Below, piece after piece: positions 41,442 to 50,055 of a stretch of DNA of 64,000 nt. The position numbers and the translations under genes are program-made. Positions within the stretch are counted from its first letter, which is position 1. Each line of letters starts with the position of its first letter. Source of the stretch: RGIG7213 sp045544195 (GTDB lineage: Bacteria; Bacillota; Clostridia; Oscillospirales; CAG-272); the NCBI GenBank assembly GCA_045544195.1, contig JAZPYO010000008.1, positions 41,264-105,263 of the forward strand, in the 5' to 3' direction. The notes under the pieces were generated by a model. The model was not told the DNA's origin. It made no database searches and saw nothing but the letters and a program-made list of their open reading frames with translations.

Positions 41442-41482
41442 TATGGTAAATACAGTTTACCATACCTTTTCGTTCAAGTCAA
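41442..41482 (-). promoter_or_regulatory. Promoter and palindromic operator of the XRE-TPR gene
   Basis: TATGGTAAA (41442-41450) and TTTACCATA (41456-41464) form a perfect 9-bp inverted repeat with a 5-bp spacer. On the minus strand it overlaps the -10 (TAAACT, 41459-41454), with TTGACT (41482-41477) as the -35 box 17 bp upstream. The position suggests autorepression, possibly also affecting the divergent gene. Confidence 0.7.
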
Positions 41483-41517
41483 GGCAAAACTATTAATAAA
41501 TATTAAAGCAAAAAACA

Positions 41518-41546
41518 TTGCAATTTATACGATTATGTGTTAAAAT
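41518..41546 (+). promoter_or_regulatory. Sigma-A promoter of the wHTH gene
   Basis: TTGCAA (41518-41523), 17-bp spacing, TAAAAT (41541-41546). It is divergent from the XRE promoter, 36 bp away, and favours the ATG at 41596 as start. Confidence 0.65.
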
Positions 41547-41595
41547 GCCGTATACGCTTTTAACAGCGGTATTTATTGTAAGCGGGGTGAATGAT

Positions 41596-42330
41596 ATGGG
41601 CGTGCTGTTTACAGAGCAGATGTTCAATGACGCTATGCAGACCGTTATGCACTCCGAGCACGAGAGATATAACATAGGCACGTATTCAGAGGGAACGCTA
41701 CACGCAGTCTTAAAGTACGCATCAGAGCCTGACAAGGCATATCACGAGTTTTCTGTTTGCGGATATATAGCCGATATTTTCAAAAACGGCGTAATAACGG
41801 AGATACAGACGAGAAATTTCAGAAATCTTAATAAAAAGCTCTCTGCATTTCTTCCGCTTTATAAGGTCAATATCGTATTTCCCGTAGCGTGCGTGAAATA
41901 TATATCCGTCTTAAACGGCGAAACGGGCGAGATGAGCAAGGAAAGAAGATCGCCCAAAAGGGAAAATGCGTACAGCATCCTGCCTGAGCTTTATTTTATA
42001 AGGGAGCATTTGAAGGATCCTAATTTGACGATCCATCTGTGCTTTACAGAGCTTGTCGAATACCGTATGACAAATCCGAAAAGAAAAACACGCTTGATGC
42101 GGTTTGACCGTGTTCCGAAAAGGCTCATCAGCGTTGTAAAGATAGGGTGTGACGATCACAGCCTGCTTTTGCCGTGCGATCTTCAGGGCGAATTTACTTC
42201 AGCGCAGCTATCGAAAAAAACAGGCTTGCGGGGAGTAAGGCTGTCAGGGGCAATAAAGGTGCTTGAAAGCGTCGGCGCAATAAGGCTCTGCGGTAAAAGG
42301 GGCAGGGCAAATCTTTATGAAATAATATAA
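41596..42330 (+). CDS. Uncharacterised protein with nuclease-like N-terminal and winged-helix C-terminal part
   Basis: A 244-residue protein. Residues ~20-95 contain 'LHAVLKYASEPDKAYHEF', 'GYIADIFKNGVITEIQTRNF' and a Leu/Lys-rich helix: alternation of acidic residues with an E-I-Q motif resembles a PD-(D/E)xK-like core with the Lys replaced by Gln (speculative). Residues ~195-244 look like a winged helix (FTSAQLSKKTGLRGVRLSG, VGAIRLCGKRGRANLY). I know the sequence type only as a conserved hypothetical (DUF8091-like). The ATG at 41596 is chosen on promoter position; a GGGG ribosome binding site lies upstream. Confidence 0.65.
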   Translation: MGVLFTEQMFNDAMQTVMHSEHERYNIGTYSEGTLHAVLKYASEPDKAYHEFSVCGYIADIFKNGVITEIQTRNFRNLNKKLSAFLPLYKVNIVFPVACVKYISVLNGETGEMSKERRSPKRENAYSILPELYFIREHLKDPNLTIHLCFTELVEYRMTNPKRKTRLMRFDRVPKRLISVVKIGCDDHSLLLPCDLQGEFTSAQLSKKTGLRGVRLSGAIKVLESVGAIRLCGKRGRANLYEII

Positions 42331-42344
42331 AACGGAGATATAAA

Positions 42345-43739
42345 ATGACACATTTACAGTATTTTTATGAAATTTCAAAAATACCGCGTCCGTCAGGCTC
42401 AGAGGAAAAGATCGCAGAATATCTTTGCGATTTTGCAAAAAAGCACGGACTTGAATATTACGCAGATGAAAACCGTAACGTTCTGATAAACAAGCCCGCA
42501 TCATCGGGATATGAAAACGCTCCTGCGTTTTGCCTGCAGGGGCATACGGATATGGTGTGCGAAAAGGAAATATCAAGCACGCACGATTTTACGTCAGACC
42601 CTATACAGATATACGAAAAGGACGGAAGGCTTTCAGCGCGCGGCACGACTCTCGGCGCAGATGACGGCGCGGCTATCGGCATAATGCTCGCTCTGCTTGA
42701 AAGCGCAGAGCCGATGCCGCGCTTACAGTGCCTGTTCACCGCAGAGGAGGAAACAGGGCTTTTCGGCGCGTCATCGTTTGATTATTCAAAAATATATGCT
42801 GATTATATGATAAATATCGACGGTGAGGAAGAGGGCGAGATCCTCACAAGCTGCGCGGGCGGCTTGCGTGTGAAGATGCAAAAGCAGCTTGAAGCAAAAA
42901 AGGCAGGTAACTGCGTAAAAATAACGGTAAGCGGTCTTGCGGGCGGTCATTCGGGAAGCGACATAAATAAAAACAGAGCAAACGCATCTGTAATTATGCT
43001 TCAGCTTATACAAAGGGCAAAAGCTCCCATATGCTTTTTTGAGGGCGGCAGTAAGGAAAACGCAATAACTCCTTACGCTGTAAGCGTGGTCGAGGGCGAT
43101 GCAGAGCAGATACGGAAATGTGCAGACGGGCTTGTAAGTGAGTTAAAGGGCGGACTTTGCCCTGAGGATATGAGATTTGAGATCACAGTAGAGCCGACAG
43201 AAACGCTTTGCGCAATATCGCTTGAGGAAACGATGGCTCTTTGCGGTATGATGCAGGAAATAAAGCACGGAGTTATAAGAATGTCTGAGGATATGGAGGG
43301 GTTTGTCAGCACCTCTGCAAACGTAGGCGTTGTGAAAATAGAAAACGGAAGCGTTTATATATGCGTTTCCGTAAGGTCGGAGGATGATGGCGAAAAGTAC
43401 GGTGTATATGAGGAATATGACGCTGTATGCCGCAAGTACGGATTTTCCTGCGAGCAGGGGCAGGGATACCCAGGCTGGCGCTTCAGAAAGGAATCGCGCC
43501 TGCGCGCTCTTTACGCCGAGGCGTATAAGCAGATAACGGGCAAGGATATCAAGATATCTGCAATTCACGCAGGGCTTGAATGCGGTCTTATAAGCGGCGC
43601 TTTGCCCGAGCTTGACATAATCGCAATAGGACCTGATATGAGCTTCGTTCATACAACGGCGGAATATATTGATATATCATCATTTGACAGAGTGTTTGAA
43701 GCTGTAAAGCTCTGTCTTAAAATGGCGCTTGAAATATGA
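42345..43739 (+). CDS. pepD: Aminoacyl-histidine dipeptidase (beta-Ala-His dipeptidase), M20C family
   Basis: A 464-residue zinc peptidase. Motifs: 'LQGHTDMVCEK' (metal His and Asp), 'TTLGADDGAAIG' (bridging Asp), 'FTAEEETG' (catalytic Glu pair), 'DGEEEGE', 'GLAGGHSGSDI' (dimerisation-domain His) and 'HAGLECG' near the end. It cleaves dipeptides such as carnosine-type and other X-His in the cytoplasm. It starts 14 bp after the wHTH gene and overlaps the next gene by 4 bp. Confidence 0.93.
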   Translation: MTHLQYFYEISKIPRPSGSEEKIAEYLCDFAKKHGLEYYADENRNVLINKPASSGYENAPAFCLQGHTDMVCEKEISSTHDFTSDPIQIYEKDGRLSARGTTLGADDGAAIGIMLALLESAEPMPRLQCLFTAEEETGLFGASSFDYSKIYADYMINIDGEEEGEILTSCAGGLRVKMQKQLEAKKAGNCVKITVSGLAGGHSGSDINKNRANASVIMLQLIQRAKAPICFFEGGSKENAITPYAVSVVEGDAEQIRKCADGLVSELKGGLCPEDMRFEITVEPTETLCAISLEETMALCGMMQEIKHGVIRMSEDMEGFVSTSANVGVVKIENGSVYICVSVRSEDDGEKYGVYEEYDAVCRKYGFSCEQGQGYPGWRFRKESRLRALYAEAYKQITGKDIKISAIHAGLECGLISGALPELDIIAIGPDMSFVHTTAEYIDISSFDRVFEAVKLCLKMALEI

Positions 43740-44629
43740 CAAACGAAAAGGAAAGACAGCTTTACTCACGGTTTAACGGCTTTTTGCTTGAAAAGCTGAG
43801 CATTATTCTTAATAATATCCCCGATTTTATAACCGAAGAATTTATGAATGATATTATGCTTGATACGGACGTTTCACCGCAGGCGCTGTACGCTGCCATT
43901 CTTGCAAGGGCGACGGGGCTTGATATTGATAATAACCTCTCGCATAATGAGCTGTACAAGAAATATTTCTTTGAAATGGTGCATATGCTCGATAACGGAA
44001 AATACGAAAACGATCCGTATTATAAAACTGTGAAATTTCCTTGCATCAAGGGCAAAAAATGGTCGCTTTCATACGCTGAATATAAGCCCTATCAGGCATT
44101 TGTGTGTAACGATCTTAAGCAAAAGTCTGACGGCAGAGTAATACCGCAGATAGGCTTTTTTCAAAAGCCGTTCAGATATCCCGTCGTTTACGAAAACGGC
44201 AGGGAGTGGATGAGCATTACTCCGAATGAAATAGAAACGATGGTGCAGGGGATAGAAAGGGCAAACGGCAAGGTGCTGACATACGGTCTTGGCTTAGGGT
44301 ACTATGCATTTATGGTCAGCGAAAAGACTACCGTCAGCTCCGTTACGGTCGTCGAAAGGGAAAAGGAGATAATAGACTTATTCAAAAAGCACCTTTTGTG
44401 CCAATTTCCGAACGGACATAAAATAAACATCGTTCAGAGCGATGCGTTTGAATATGCAGAGAAAAAAATGATGCAGGAAAGATTTGATGTGATCTATACT
44501 GACCTGTGGCACGATCCGACCGATGGCATATCTCTTTATAAAAAAATGAAAGAATATGAGCATCTTTCCCCCGACAGTCTGTTTATGTATTGGATAGAGC
44601 CGACGCTTCGGTATTATATGAAAGAGTGA
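43736..44629 (+). CDS. Rossmann-fold methyltransferase-like protein of unknown function
   Basis: A 297-residue protein. The C-terminal half resembles a SAM- or polyamine-binding Rossmann fold: 'VLTYGLGLGYYAFMVSEK' (glycine-rich loop), 'SVTVVEREKEIIDLF' (acidic end of beta-2), 'VQSDAFEY' and 'FDVIYTDLWHDP' (beta-4). The N-terminal half is helical, with no known domain. It could be a spermidine synthase-like or methyltransferase-like protein; the substrate is unknown. Its ATG overlaps the pepD stop by 4 bp, so both are co-transcribed. Confidence 0.75.
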   Translation: MTNEKERQLYSRFNGFLLEKLSIILNNIPDFITEEFMNDIMLDTDVSPQALYAAILARATGLDIDNNLSHNELYKKYFFEMVHMLDNGKYENDPYYKTVKFPCIKGKKWSLSYAEYKPYQAFVCNDLKQKSDGRVIPQIGFFQKPFRYPVVYENGREWMSITPNEIETMVQGIERANGKVLTYGLGLGYYAFMVSEKTTVSSVTVVEREKEIIDLFKKHLLCQFPNGHKINIVQSDAFEYAEKKMMQERFDVIYTDLWHDPTDGISLYKKMKEYEHLSPDSLFMYWIEPTLRYYMKE

Positions 44630-44667
44630 CAAAGATGACAGTATCCGACAGTTTTTTGAATAAGGTA

Positions 44668-44696
44668 TTGACAAATTCGGTCGAAAGGTGTATAAT
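44668..44696 (+). promoter_or_regulatory. Sigma-A promoter of the zinc-ribbon/propeller gene
   Basis: Perfect TTGACA (44668-44673) and TATAAT (44691-44696) with a 17-bp spacer, followed by AAGGAGG (44731-44737) before the ATG. Confidence 0.9.
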
Positions 44697-44746
44697 AAGC
44701 GAAAACTGTTTAAAAAAACAAGTAACTTTTAAGGAGGACAATACCA

Positions 44747-46369
44747 ATGGTATGTAACAAGTGCGGGGCACAAAACCCCGATGAGAGCAAGTTCTGCCAG
44801 ACGTGCGGAGAAGCTCTTGAAGCACAGGCTGAGCAGACAGCACAGACGGAACAGACTGCACAAACGGAACAGACTGCACAGACTGCACAGGCAACACAGC
44901 CTGCACCTGCGGCAAATGGCAAAAAGTCAAACAAAATGCTTATTGCTATCGTTGCGGCAGTTGTTGTAATAGGATTGCTTATAGGCGTTATAGGCGTTAT
45001 TGCGATCGCAAATTCAGGTCCTGACAGCTATATCAAGGGTGACTTTTCCGTTATTTACGATGAAGAAAGCAACGAGAGCACAGTTATTTACGCAGGCAAG
45101 ATAGTTGCTGAAAAGATCGAGGGCGAAATAAGCCTCAGAGAAAGCCTTGACGGTACGGTAGCAGTATACAAGGATTCCGAGGATTCTCTGCACAGCATCA
45201 CAAAGTCAGGCTCAAAGAAGATCGTTGACGAGGCTGCATCATTTGAGCTTTCCGATAACGGCGCAAAGCTCGTTTATACGGATATAGACGGTACATCGTT
45301 CCTTTACGATATGAAAAAGGGCGACAAGAAGTCCATCACGGACGAAAAGGCTGGGCAGTGGGTATTTTCACCTAACGGCGATGCTTTGGCTTATCTCGTT
45401 TTGAACGTTCCCGGTGACGAGACAGAAGCAGAGGATGAGATCACAGAGGACGAGGATGAGCCCAGTGTTCTCACATATGTATTCTACAAGGGCAAATCAA
45501 CAAAAGTAGCCGAGGACAGCGTTGTCGTAGCTCTTTCAGACGATTGTAAATACATCTACTACGGTAAAGCTGATTCCGATGAAAACGGATCCGAGGACGC
45601 AGTAGCTCTTTACGTTACAAATCTTAAGGGCGAAAAGACGAAGATATCCGCAACTGCAAAATCTGAACCTGCGTTCAACGCAGATCGCACACAGATGATC
45701 TTTAACGATGAAAGCGGCAAGTGGTACGTTTCCGTTAAGGGCGGCGAAAAGATAAAGATCGACGGTGTATCATCATCCGTGTCCAGACTTTATGTTATTG
45801 ACGGCGTAAAGCAGACGGAAAAATTCCAGAACAACTATTTTCTAGGATACTCTGACGGCGAATACGCTATTTACAAGGTCAATAAGAAGTGGTCTGCAGA
45901 AAAGCTCGCAGGCGGTATTGATTCATGCAGTATAAGCGACGACGGCAAAACTATCTACTACCTTAAGTCCGATAAGCTTTATATACTCGGTAACGATGAA
46001 GCGATAGAAGAAGATGTTAAGGGCTTCAGCCTTACATCAGACGGAAAGGCAGTATACTTCAGATCTGAGGACGATACCCTTTACTACAAGAAGGGCAAAA
46101 AGGCTAAAAAGCGTATTGCAGACGATGTTAAGACCGCTTATATAACACACGACGACACGATCCTTTTCCTTGATGAAGACGATGCGCTCTTCTCATCCGT
46201 TAACGGCAAAGCGCCCAAGAGCGTTGGCGCGGATATAGAGGACGTATATGTATGCCACGATTACACGTATTTTGTAGGCGATTATGACGCAGGTGAGGGC
46301 AACGTATACCTTGCAAAGAGCAAGGCAAAGTTCCAGAAGCTCATCAGCAATATTACGTTATCCAAGTAA
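44747..46369 (+). CDS. Zinc-ribbon, single-span membrane protein with predicted beta-propeller
   Basis: A 540-residue protein. Residues 3-20 hold a zinc ribbon (Cys3, Cys6, Cys17, Cys20: CNKCGAQ...CQTCGE). Residues ~25-60 are low-complexity repeats of A/Q/T/E (TAQTEQTAQTEQ). Residues ~65-88 are one membrane span, and the remaining ~450 residues are outside (or inside, if reversed) and made of many short beta-strands with WD40/TolB-like pattern (repeating 'SDDGKTIYYLKS', 'TSDGKAVYFRSE'), likely a beta-propeller. The function is unknown. It has its own strong promoter and terminator. Confidence 0.8.
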   Translation: MVCNKCGAQNPDESKFCQTCGEALEAQAEQTAQTEQTAQTEQTAQTAQATQPAPAANGKKSNKMLIAIVAAVVVIGLLIGVIGVIAIANSGPDSYIKGDFSVIYDEESNESTVIYAGKIVAEKIEGEISLRESLDGTVAVYKDSEDSLHSITKSGSKKIVDEAASFELSDNGAKLVYTDIDGTSFLYDMKKGDKKSITDEKAGQWVFSPNGDALAYLVLNVPGDETEAEDEITEDEDEPSVLTYVFYKGKSTKVAEDSVVVALSDDCKYIYYGKADSDENGSEDAVALYVTNLKGEKTKISATAKSEPAFNADRTQMIFNDESGKWYVSVKGGEKIKIDGVSSSVSRLYVIDGVKQTEKFQNNYFLGYSDGEYAIYKVNKKWSAEKLAGGIDSCSISDDGKTIYYLKSDKLYILGNDEAIEEDVKGFSLTSDGKAVYFRSEDDTLYYKKGKKAKKRIADDVKTAYITHDDTILFLDEDDALFSSVNGKAPKSVGADIEDVYVCHDYTYFVGDYDAGEGNVYLAKSKAKFQKLISNITLSK

Positions 46370-46383
46370 TATAAAACGGCATA

Positions 46384-46416
46384 AACAGACTCGGGCAGTA
46401 CCGAGTCTGTTTTATT
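46384..46416 (+). terminator. Intrinsic terminator
   Basis: AACAGACTCGG/CCGAGTCTGTT stem with loop GCAGTA, followed by TTATTTTAT. It ends the zinc-ribbon gene. Confidence 0.9.
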
Positions 46417-46435
46417 TTATCGCTCTGTACTCTTG

Positions 46436-46464
46436 TTGACACAGAATACGTTTTGTGATATAAT
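46436..46464 (+). promoter_or_regulatory. Sigma-A promoter of the split channel-like gene
   Basis: TTGACA (46436-46441) and TATAAT (46459-46464) with 17-bp spacing. Confidence 0.85.
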
Positions 46465-46509
46465 ATTCGTTGGTGCTGGGGTGAAGAATAATTCAAAGGA
46501 AGTGAAATT

Positions 46510-47121
46510 TTGCTAAATCAAATTCATAATTATCCTGTTTGGTGGATAAAAACAATGGAATATCTTCGAACAGTCAGCGGTACTGTATACGCCGATCAAT
46601 TGAAAAGGTACGCTTCAGGTATGGTGGAAGCATACGGTGGAGAGAGGACTATTCCAGATAACGTACATATTGTCGATTATCTTAATAGTTTTTCCGGAAA
46701 TAACAAAACGGAATTTATAAAAACTCATCCGCTGACAGAAGAGATATATACGGTTCCGTATATGAGAAGGATACTTGATTTTGTTATATACGATAATAAT
46801 CCCGAATATGTGTTTAACAAATACTTATACACAGATTCACTTAGTTCTGAAAAGGATGTATCCAATCATTTAATTGTTGATATTCTCGACGATTTGTTTT
46901 TGGAGCAGGTAATACTGATCGATAAAGAAGAATATATTATCAATTTTGATTTTTCCAGATATCAATGTTCGCTGCCGCTGTGTGTAAGTAATTTCAGCCT
47001 CGAAGGTATTTATAGACATGTGAAGGAAAAATATGACCTGCCTGATGGATATAACATTGGGTATCTGAAAGCAACTAATGTTGTTTTTTTTTGGAACCTT
47101 CCAAATAGGCTTTTGGGATGA
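46510..47121 (+). pseudogene. 5' part of a gene split at a nine-T tract
   Basis: This 203-codon frame starts at TTG (46510) behind AAAGGAAGTGAAATT. The N-terminal ~150 residues are helical, with no recognised domain (WWIKTMEYLRTVSGTVYADQ). At 47084-47092 a run of nine T occurs; after it the frame runs out of sense (WNLPNRLLG, stop). Dropping one T joins it to the next frame into a ~656-residue protein (NVVFFGTFQIGFWDDM). It may be a pseudogene, a sequencing error, or a phase-variable or slippage-expressed gene. Confidence 0.6.
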
Positions 47122-48481
47122 TATGAAAAGTATTCCTGTTGTTATGCAAAATCTGGATTTTTCTGCTTCAAGTTTTGAAAATGACATTGATATTTGTAAT
47201 GTTGTGTTTTCTCCTTGCTTCACATCATCGTCAAAGGATTCCAATCTTTTGAATTTCAGAAATGCACGTGTATTCGGTGGCGTTAAAATGAGGAACCTGC
47301 GATTTGTAGACACTTCAGCGGATCACCGTATTTCGTTCGAAGATGCACGAATTTCAGGAAATTTTGAAATTACAAATTCCGACCTTGAACACGTAGGTAT
47401 TTATTGTTTTCAAACGATTTTTGGTGATTTTTTGGCATCATCTGCGAAGAATACAGATGAGAATAGCATACTTTTGAACAATTTGAGGTTCGAAGATGAT
47501 GCACACATCGATTTCGTTGACGCAGAGGTGGATAACGGAAAAATGAGAGTGTGCAATATTCCGTATTTACCTCGTATAGATCTGTGCTTTTCATCGAAAC
47601 AGAGTGGCGGAATGAGTTTTTGCCCTAATAATAAGCTGCAGATATATAATTGTGATATACAAAGGCAATTTAATATATCAAATTTTTCAGAGGTATCTTT
47701 TGCTAAAACACGAAATTTTGGAAGAATAGTTGCGGATGAAAGATGGTGCGATGTTGACGTGTCGGCATGGAGAGAAACTCACAACAGCAAATATCGAAAG
47801 AAAAGTAAGGGAATAGGCGGAACATGCGTAAATAATAAACTTTTGCTTGCTGTCTATAATTACGAAATAAAAGGAACATCTGAACAAAAAAGAAATATCA
47901 ATAATTATTATAAAGCAAAGGATTTCGTTATGCTTAAAGAGAATTTTCTTTCTCAAGGAATGTATGACGAAGAGGATATTGCGTTTATTTTATATATGGA
48001 ATTCAAGCCTTATATAGACAGCTATAACAAAATGGGAGATCTGAATAAAGTACGAAAGCGGAGATCCACAAGTTTACTTTACAATATATTGTATGCTTCT
48101 GGTAAATACGGCATTTCGCCAATAAGAGTTGTTAATGTTTTACTATTAACCGTTGTTATTTTTGCTGCTTTGTATTTTGCTGTTTCAATAAGCGTTGATG
48201 ATAATGCATTCAGTATAGGAAATGTTATTTTGTCAAACAATAATATATTATTCCGAATATGTAAAAGAATTTTCTTCGATTCAGCTACGATTGGAGTTGA
48301 AAGCTTTAGTGCGAAATTGATAGGCTCTTTTTTTTACAGTCTTGAAAGTATAGTTCCGTTTATTGCACAGTTTGAACCGTACAATATCACAATCATGTGT
48401 CTGTCCTTTGTTGAAAACTTCATAGGCACTTTTATGATGGGTTATTTCTCGGTTGCTATTATCCGAAAAACATTACGGTAG
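47078..48481 (+). CDS. Beta-helix-like protein with C-terminal two-span channel-like domain (3' part of split gene)
   Basis: A 467-codon frame that probably continues the preceding one after a single-base shift in the T-tract. Residues ~20-230 show short alternating strands (FRNARVFGGVKMRNLRFVDT; FEDARISGNFEITNSDLEH) like pentapeptide-repeat or parallel beta-helix sequences. Residues ~345-467 have two spans (VVNVLLLTVVIFAALYFAVS and a C-terminal one) around a pore-helix-like segment (SLESIVPFIAQFEPYN), similar to two-TM ion channels (inference). The ATG inside the T-tract region has no clear ribosome binding site. Confidence 0.6.
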   Translation: MLFFFGTFQIGFWDDMKSIPVVMQNLDFSASSFENDIDICNVVFSPCFTSSSKDSNLLNFRNARVFGGVKMRNLRFVDTSADHRISFEDARISGNFEITNSDLEHVGIYCFQTIFGDFLASSAKNTDENSILLNNLRFEDDAHIDFVDAEVDNGKMRVCNIPYLPRIDLCFSSKQSGGMSFCPNNKLQIYNCDIQRQFNISNFSEVSFAKTRNFGRIVADERWCDVDVSAWRETHNSKYRKKSKGIGGTCVNNKLLLAVYNYEIKGTSEQKRNINNYYKAKDFVMLKENFLSQGMYDEEDIAFILYMEFKPYIDSYNKMGDLNKVRKRRSTSLLYNILYASGKYGISPIRVVNVLLLTVVIFAALYFAVSISVDDNAFSIGNVILSNNNILFRICKRIFFDSATIGVESFSAKLIGSFFYSLESIVPFIAQFEPYNITIMCLSFVENFIGTFMMGYFSVAIIRKTLR

Positions 48482-48490
48482 GTGATTGAT

Positions 48491-48961
48491 ATGTCAAAAA
48501 TTATAATCAGAAAAGTTGAAGAAGAAGATGCATCGACGCTAAGATATCTGGCATCTATATGCCCGCCGCTTGATGTGCATACTCATTATACATTTTGGGT
48601 GTTGTGCCGTTTTTTTAGCGATTCGTGCTTTATAGCGAGCGAGGACGGCGAGAATATAGGCTATATTACCGCTGTTGATACAAAGGAGGGCTTGTTTATA
48701 TGGCAGATTGGAATATTGAAAGAAAAAAGGGGAAATGGACTTGCCTATCGTTTAATTGAAAAGGTGTTTGATATTGCCAAGAAAAAAGGATCGCGGATAT
48801 TGGTGACGATCGCAGAAGATAACAAACGAAGTTTCAACACATTCAAAAACTATTGTGAAAGAAATTCGGCGGTTATGAAACCAATCGATGAGTTAAGAAT
48901 TAATGATATTGACGATTTCGATTTTTTGGAAAAAGAAACTGTTTACAGTATCGAGTTCTAA
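48491..48961 (+). CDS. GNAT family N-acetyltransferase, EctA-like
   Basis: A 156-residue GNAT. 'PPLDVHTHYTFWVLCRFFSD', 'SCFIASEDGENIGYITAV' and 'FIWQIGILKEKRGNGLAYRL' (CoA-binding R/Q-x-x-G-x-G/A type loop) closely resemble L-2,4-diaminobutyrate acetyltransferase EctA of ectoine synthesis. ectB and ectC are absent, so ectoine production is not implied; the enzyme may acetylate another diamine. Start: ATG at 48491, after GGTAGGTGATTGAT; the gene starts 9 bp after the split gene. Confidence 0.8.
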   Translation: MSKIIIRKVEEEDASTLRYLASICPPLDVHTHYTFWVLCRFFSDSCFIASEDGENIGYITAVDTKEGLFIWQIGILKEKRGNGLAYRLIEKVFDIAKKKGSRILVTIAEDNKRSFNTFKNYCERNSAVMKPIDELRINDIDDFDFLEKETVYSIEF

Positions 48962-49005
48962 TATGATTTTATGGTGAAAATATAAAACTGTTGCGAGGGT
49001 ATGAA

Positions 49006-49977
49006 ATGATAAAGCTGATACAGCCGCAAAACGGTGCTTTTGTCGAGCTTATGACCGCAAAGCAAAAGGAATTTTTTAATATGGACAGATCTGACATCGT
49101 GCCTGACAGTGTTCAGTGGGACGATCTTAAAAAAAGCAACGACGGGGATAACAGTCAGCCTCCTTCAGTCCGTTTTTCTTGGCAGGAATATAAAAGCGTT
49201 CGTCTTTCACTGTGGGAAGAGGGAAAGGAAGAAAAGACCTTTAATTGCTGCGGCGGTGAATTTGAAATTCAAAATCTGCTCGTCGGCACGCGCTATTTCT
49301 GGTACGTTGAGTCAGAATGTGACAGATCTGAAATATACACCTTTACAACGTCACCGTTATGCCCCAGATGGATAGCACTTGACGGAACGACTAACGTAAG
49401 GGACTGCGGCGCGTGGCGCACGGTGGACGGCAGAGTCGTTCGCCAAGGGCTTTTGTACCGCGGCGCAGAGCTGAATAATCACGTTAATATCACCGAAAAG
49501 GGAATAAAAACGATGAAAGATCAGCTTAAAATAAAGACCGTTCTTGATATAAGAGGGCTGTGGGAGCAGGTCAGCAACGTGTACAACGGAAGATACTTCA
49601 ATATTCCCGTTTTGCCGTACGCTGAGTATCTGAGCGACAGGGAAACGAATAAAAAAATATTCGATATACTGTCAGAGCCCGATAATTACCCGATCTATTT
49701 TCATTGCTGGGGCGGAGCTGACAGAACGGGAACGATAGCCTTTTTGCTTAATGCTGTGTTGAACGTGCCGCTTTGCGATCTTATAAACGATTATGAGGCA
49801 ACGAGCCTTTCAATATGGGGCATACGCTCAAGAAACACTCCTCTGTTCGATACGTTTTTGAAGGCTCTCGATCTGTACGAGGGCGATGCGGTAAACGAAA
49901 AGGCAACGAGCTTTATGCTTTCAAGCGGCGTTACGCAAGAACAGATAGAACGCATAAAAGAAATACTTCTTGAATAA
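49006..49977 (+). CDS. Tyrosine-protein phosphatase family protein
   Basis: A 323-residue protein. The C-terminal ~230 residues have the Y_phosphatase3-type fold: 'NVRDCGAWRTVDGRVVRQGL', 'LYRGAELNN' and the P-loop HCWGGADRTG (C-x5-R with Asp). Residues ~10-125 are a fibronectin-III-like beta domain (SVRLSLWEEG, TRYFWYVESE). It probably dephosphorylates proteins or phosphoinositide-like lipids; there is no signal peptide, so it is cytoplasmic. Start: ATG at 49006, after GAGGGTATGAA. Confidence 0.85.
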   Translation: MIKLIQPQNGAFVELMTAKQKEFFNMDRSDIVPDSVQWDDLKKSNDGDNSQPPSVRFSWQEYKSVRLSLWEEGKEEKTFNCCGGEFEIQNLLVGTRYFWYVESECDRSEIYTFTTSPLCPRWIALDGTTNVRDCGAWRTVDGRVVRQGLLYRGAELNNHVNITEKGIKTMKDQLKIKTVLDIRGLWEQVSNVYNGRYFNIPVLPYAEYLSDRETNKKIFDILSEPDNYPIYFHCWGGADRTGTIAFLLNAVLNVPLCDLINDYEATSLSIWGIRSRNTPLFDTFLKALDLYEGDAVNEKATSFMLSSGVTQEQIERIKEILLE

Positions 49978-50012
49978 AAAATACGCCCTTTGCTCAAGGG
50001 CGTATTTTTTGA
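49978..50012. terminator. Bidirectional intrinsic terminator
   Basis: AATACGCCCTT/AAGGGCGTATT with loop TGCTC; A-rich left, TTTTTT right. It is placed between the phosphatase (+) and nuclease (-) genes. Confidence 0.9.
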
Positions 50013-50055
50013 TCAGATATTGAATTTCTAATTAATTTGTTATATAATAAACTTA

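Noticed and set aside
44820..44920. Short tandem repeat encoding T-A-Q-T-E-Q as CRISPR-like
   Set aside because: The repeats are in frame within a protein, have no spacers of uniform size and no cas genes nearby.
48491..48961. Ectoine biosynthesis gene ectA
   Set aside because: Sequence is EctA-like, but the rest of the pathway is not present, so no gene symbol was given.
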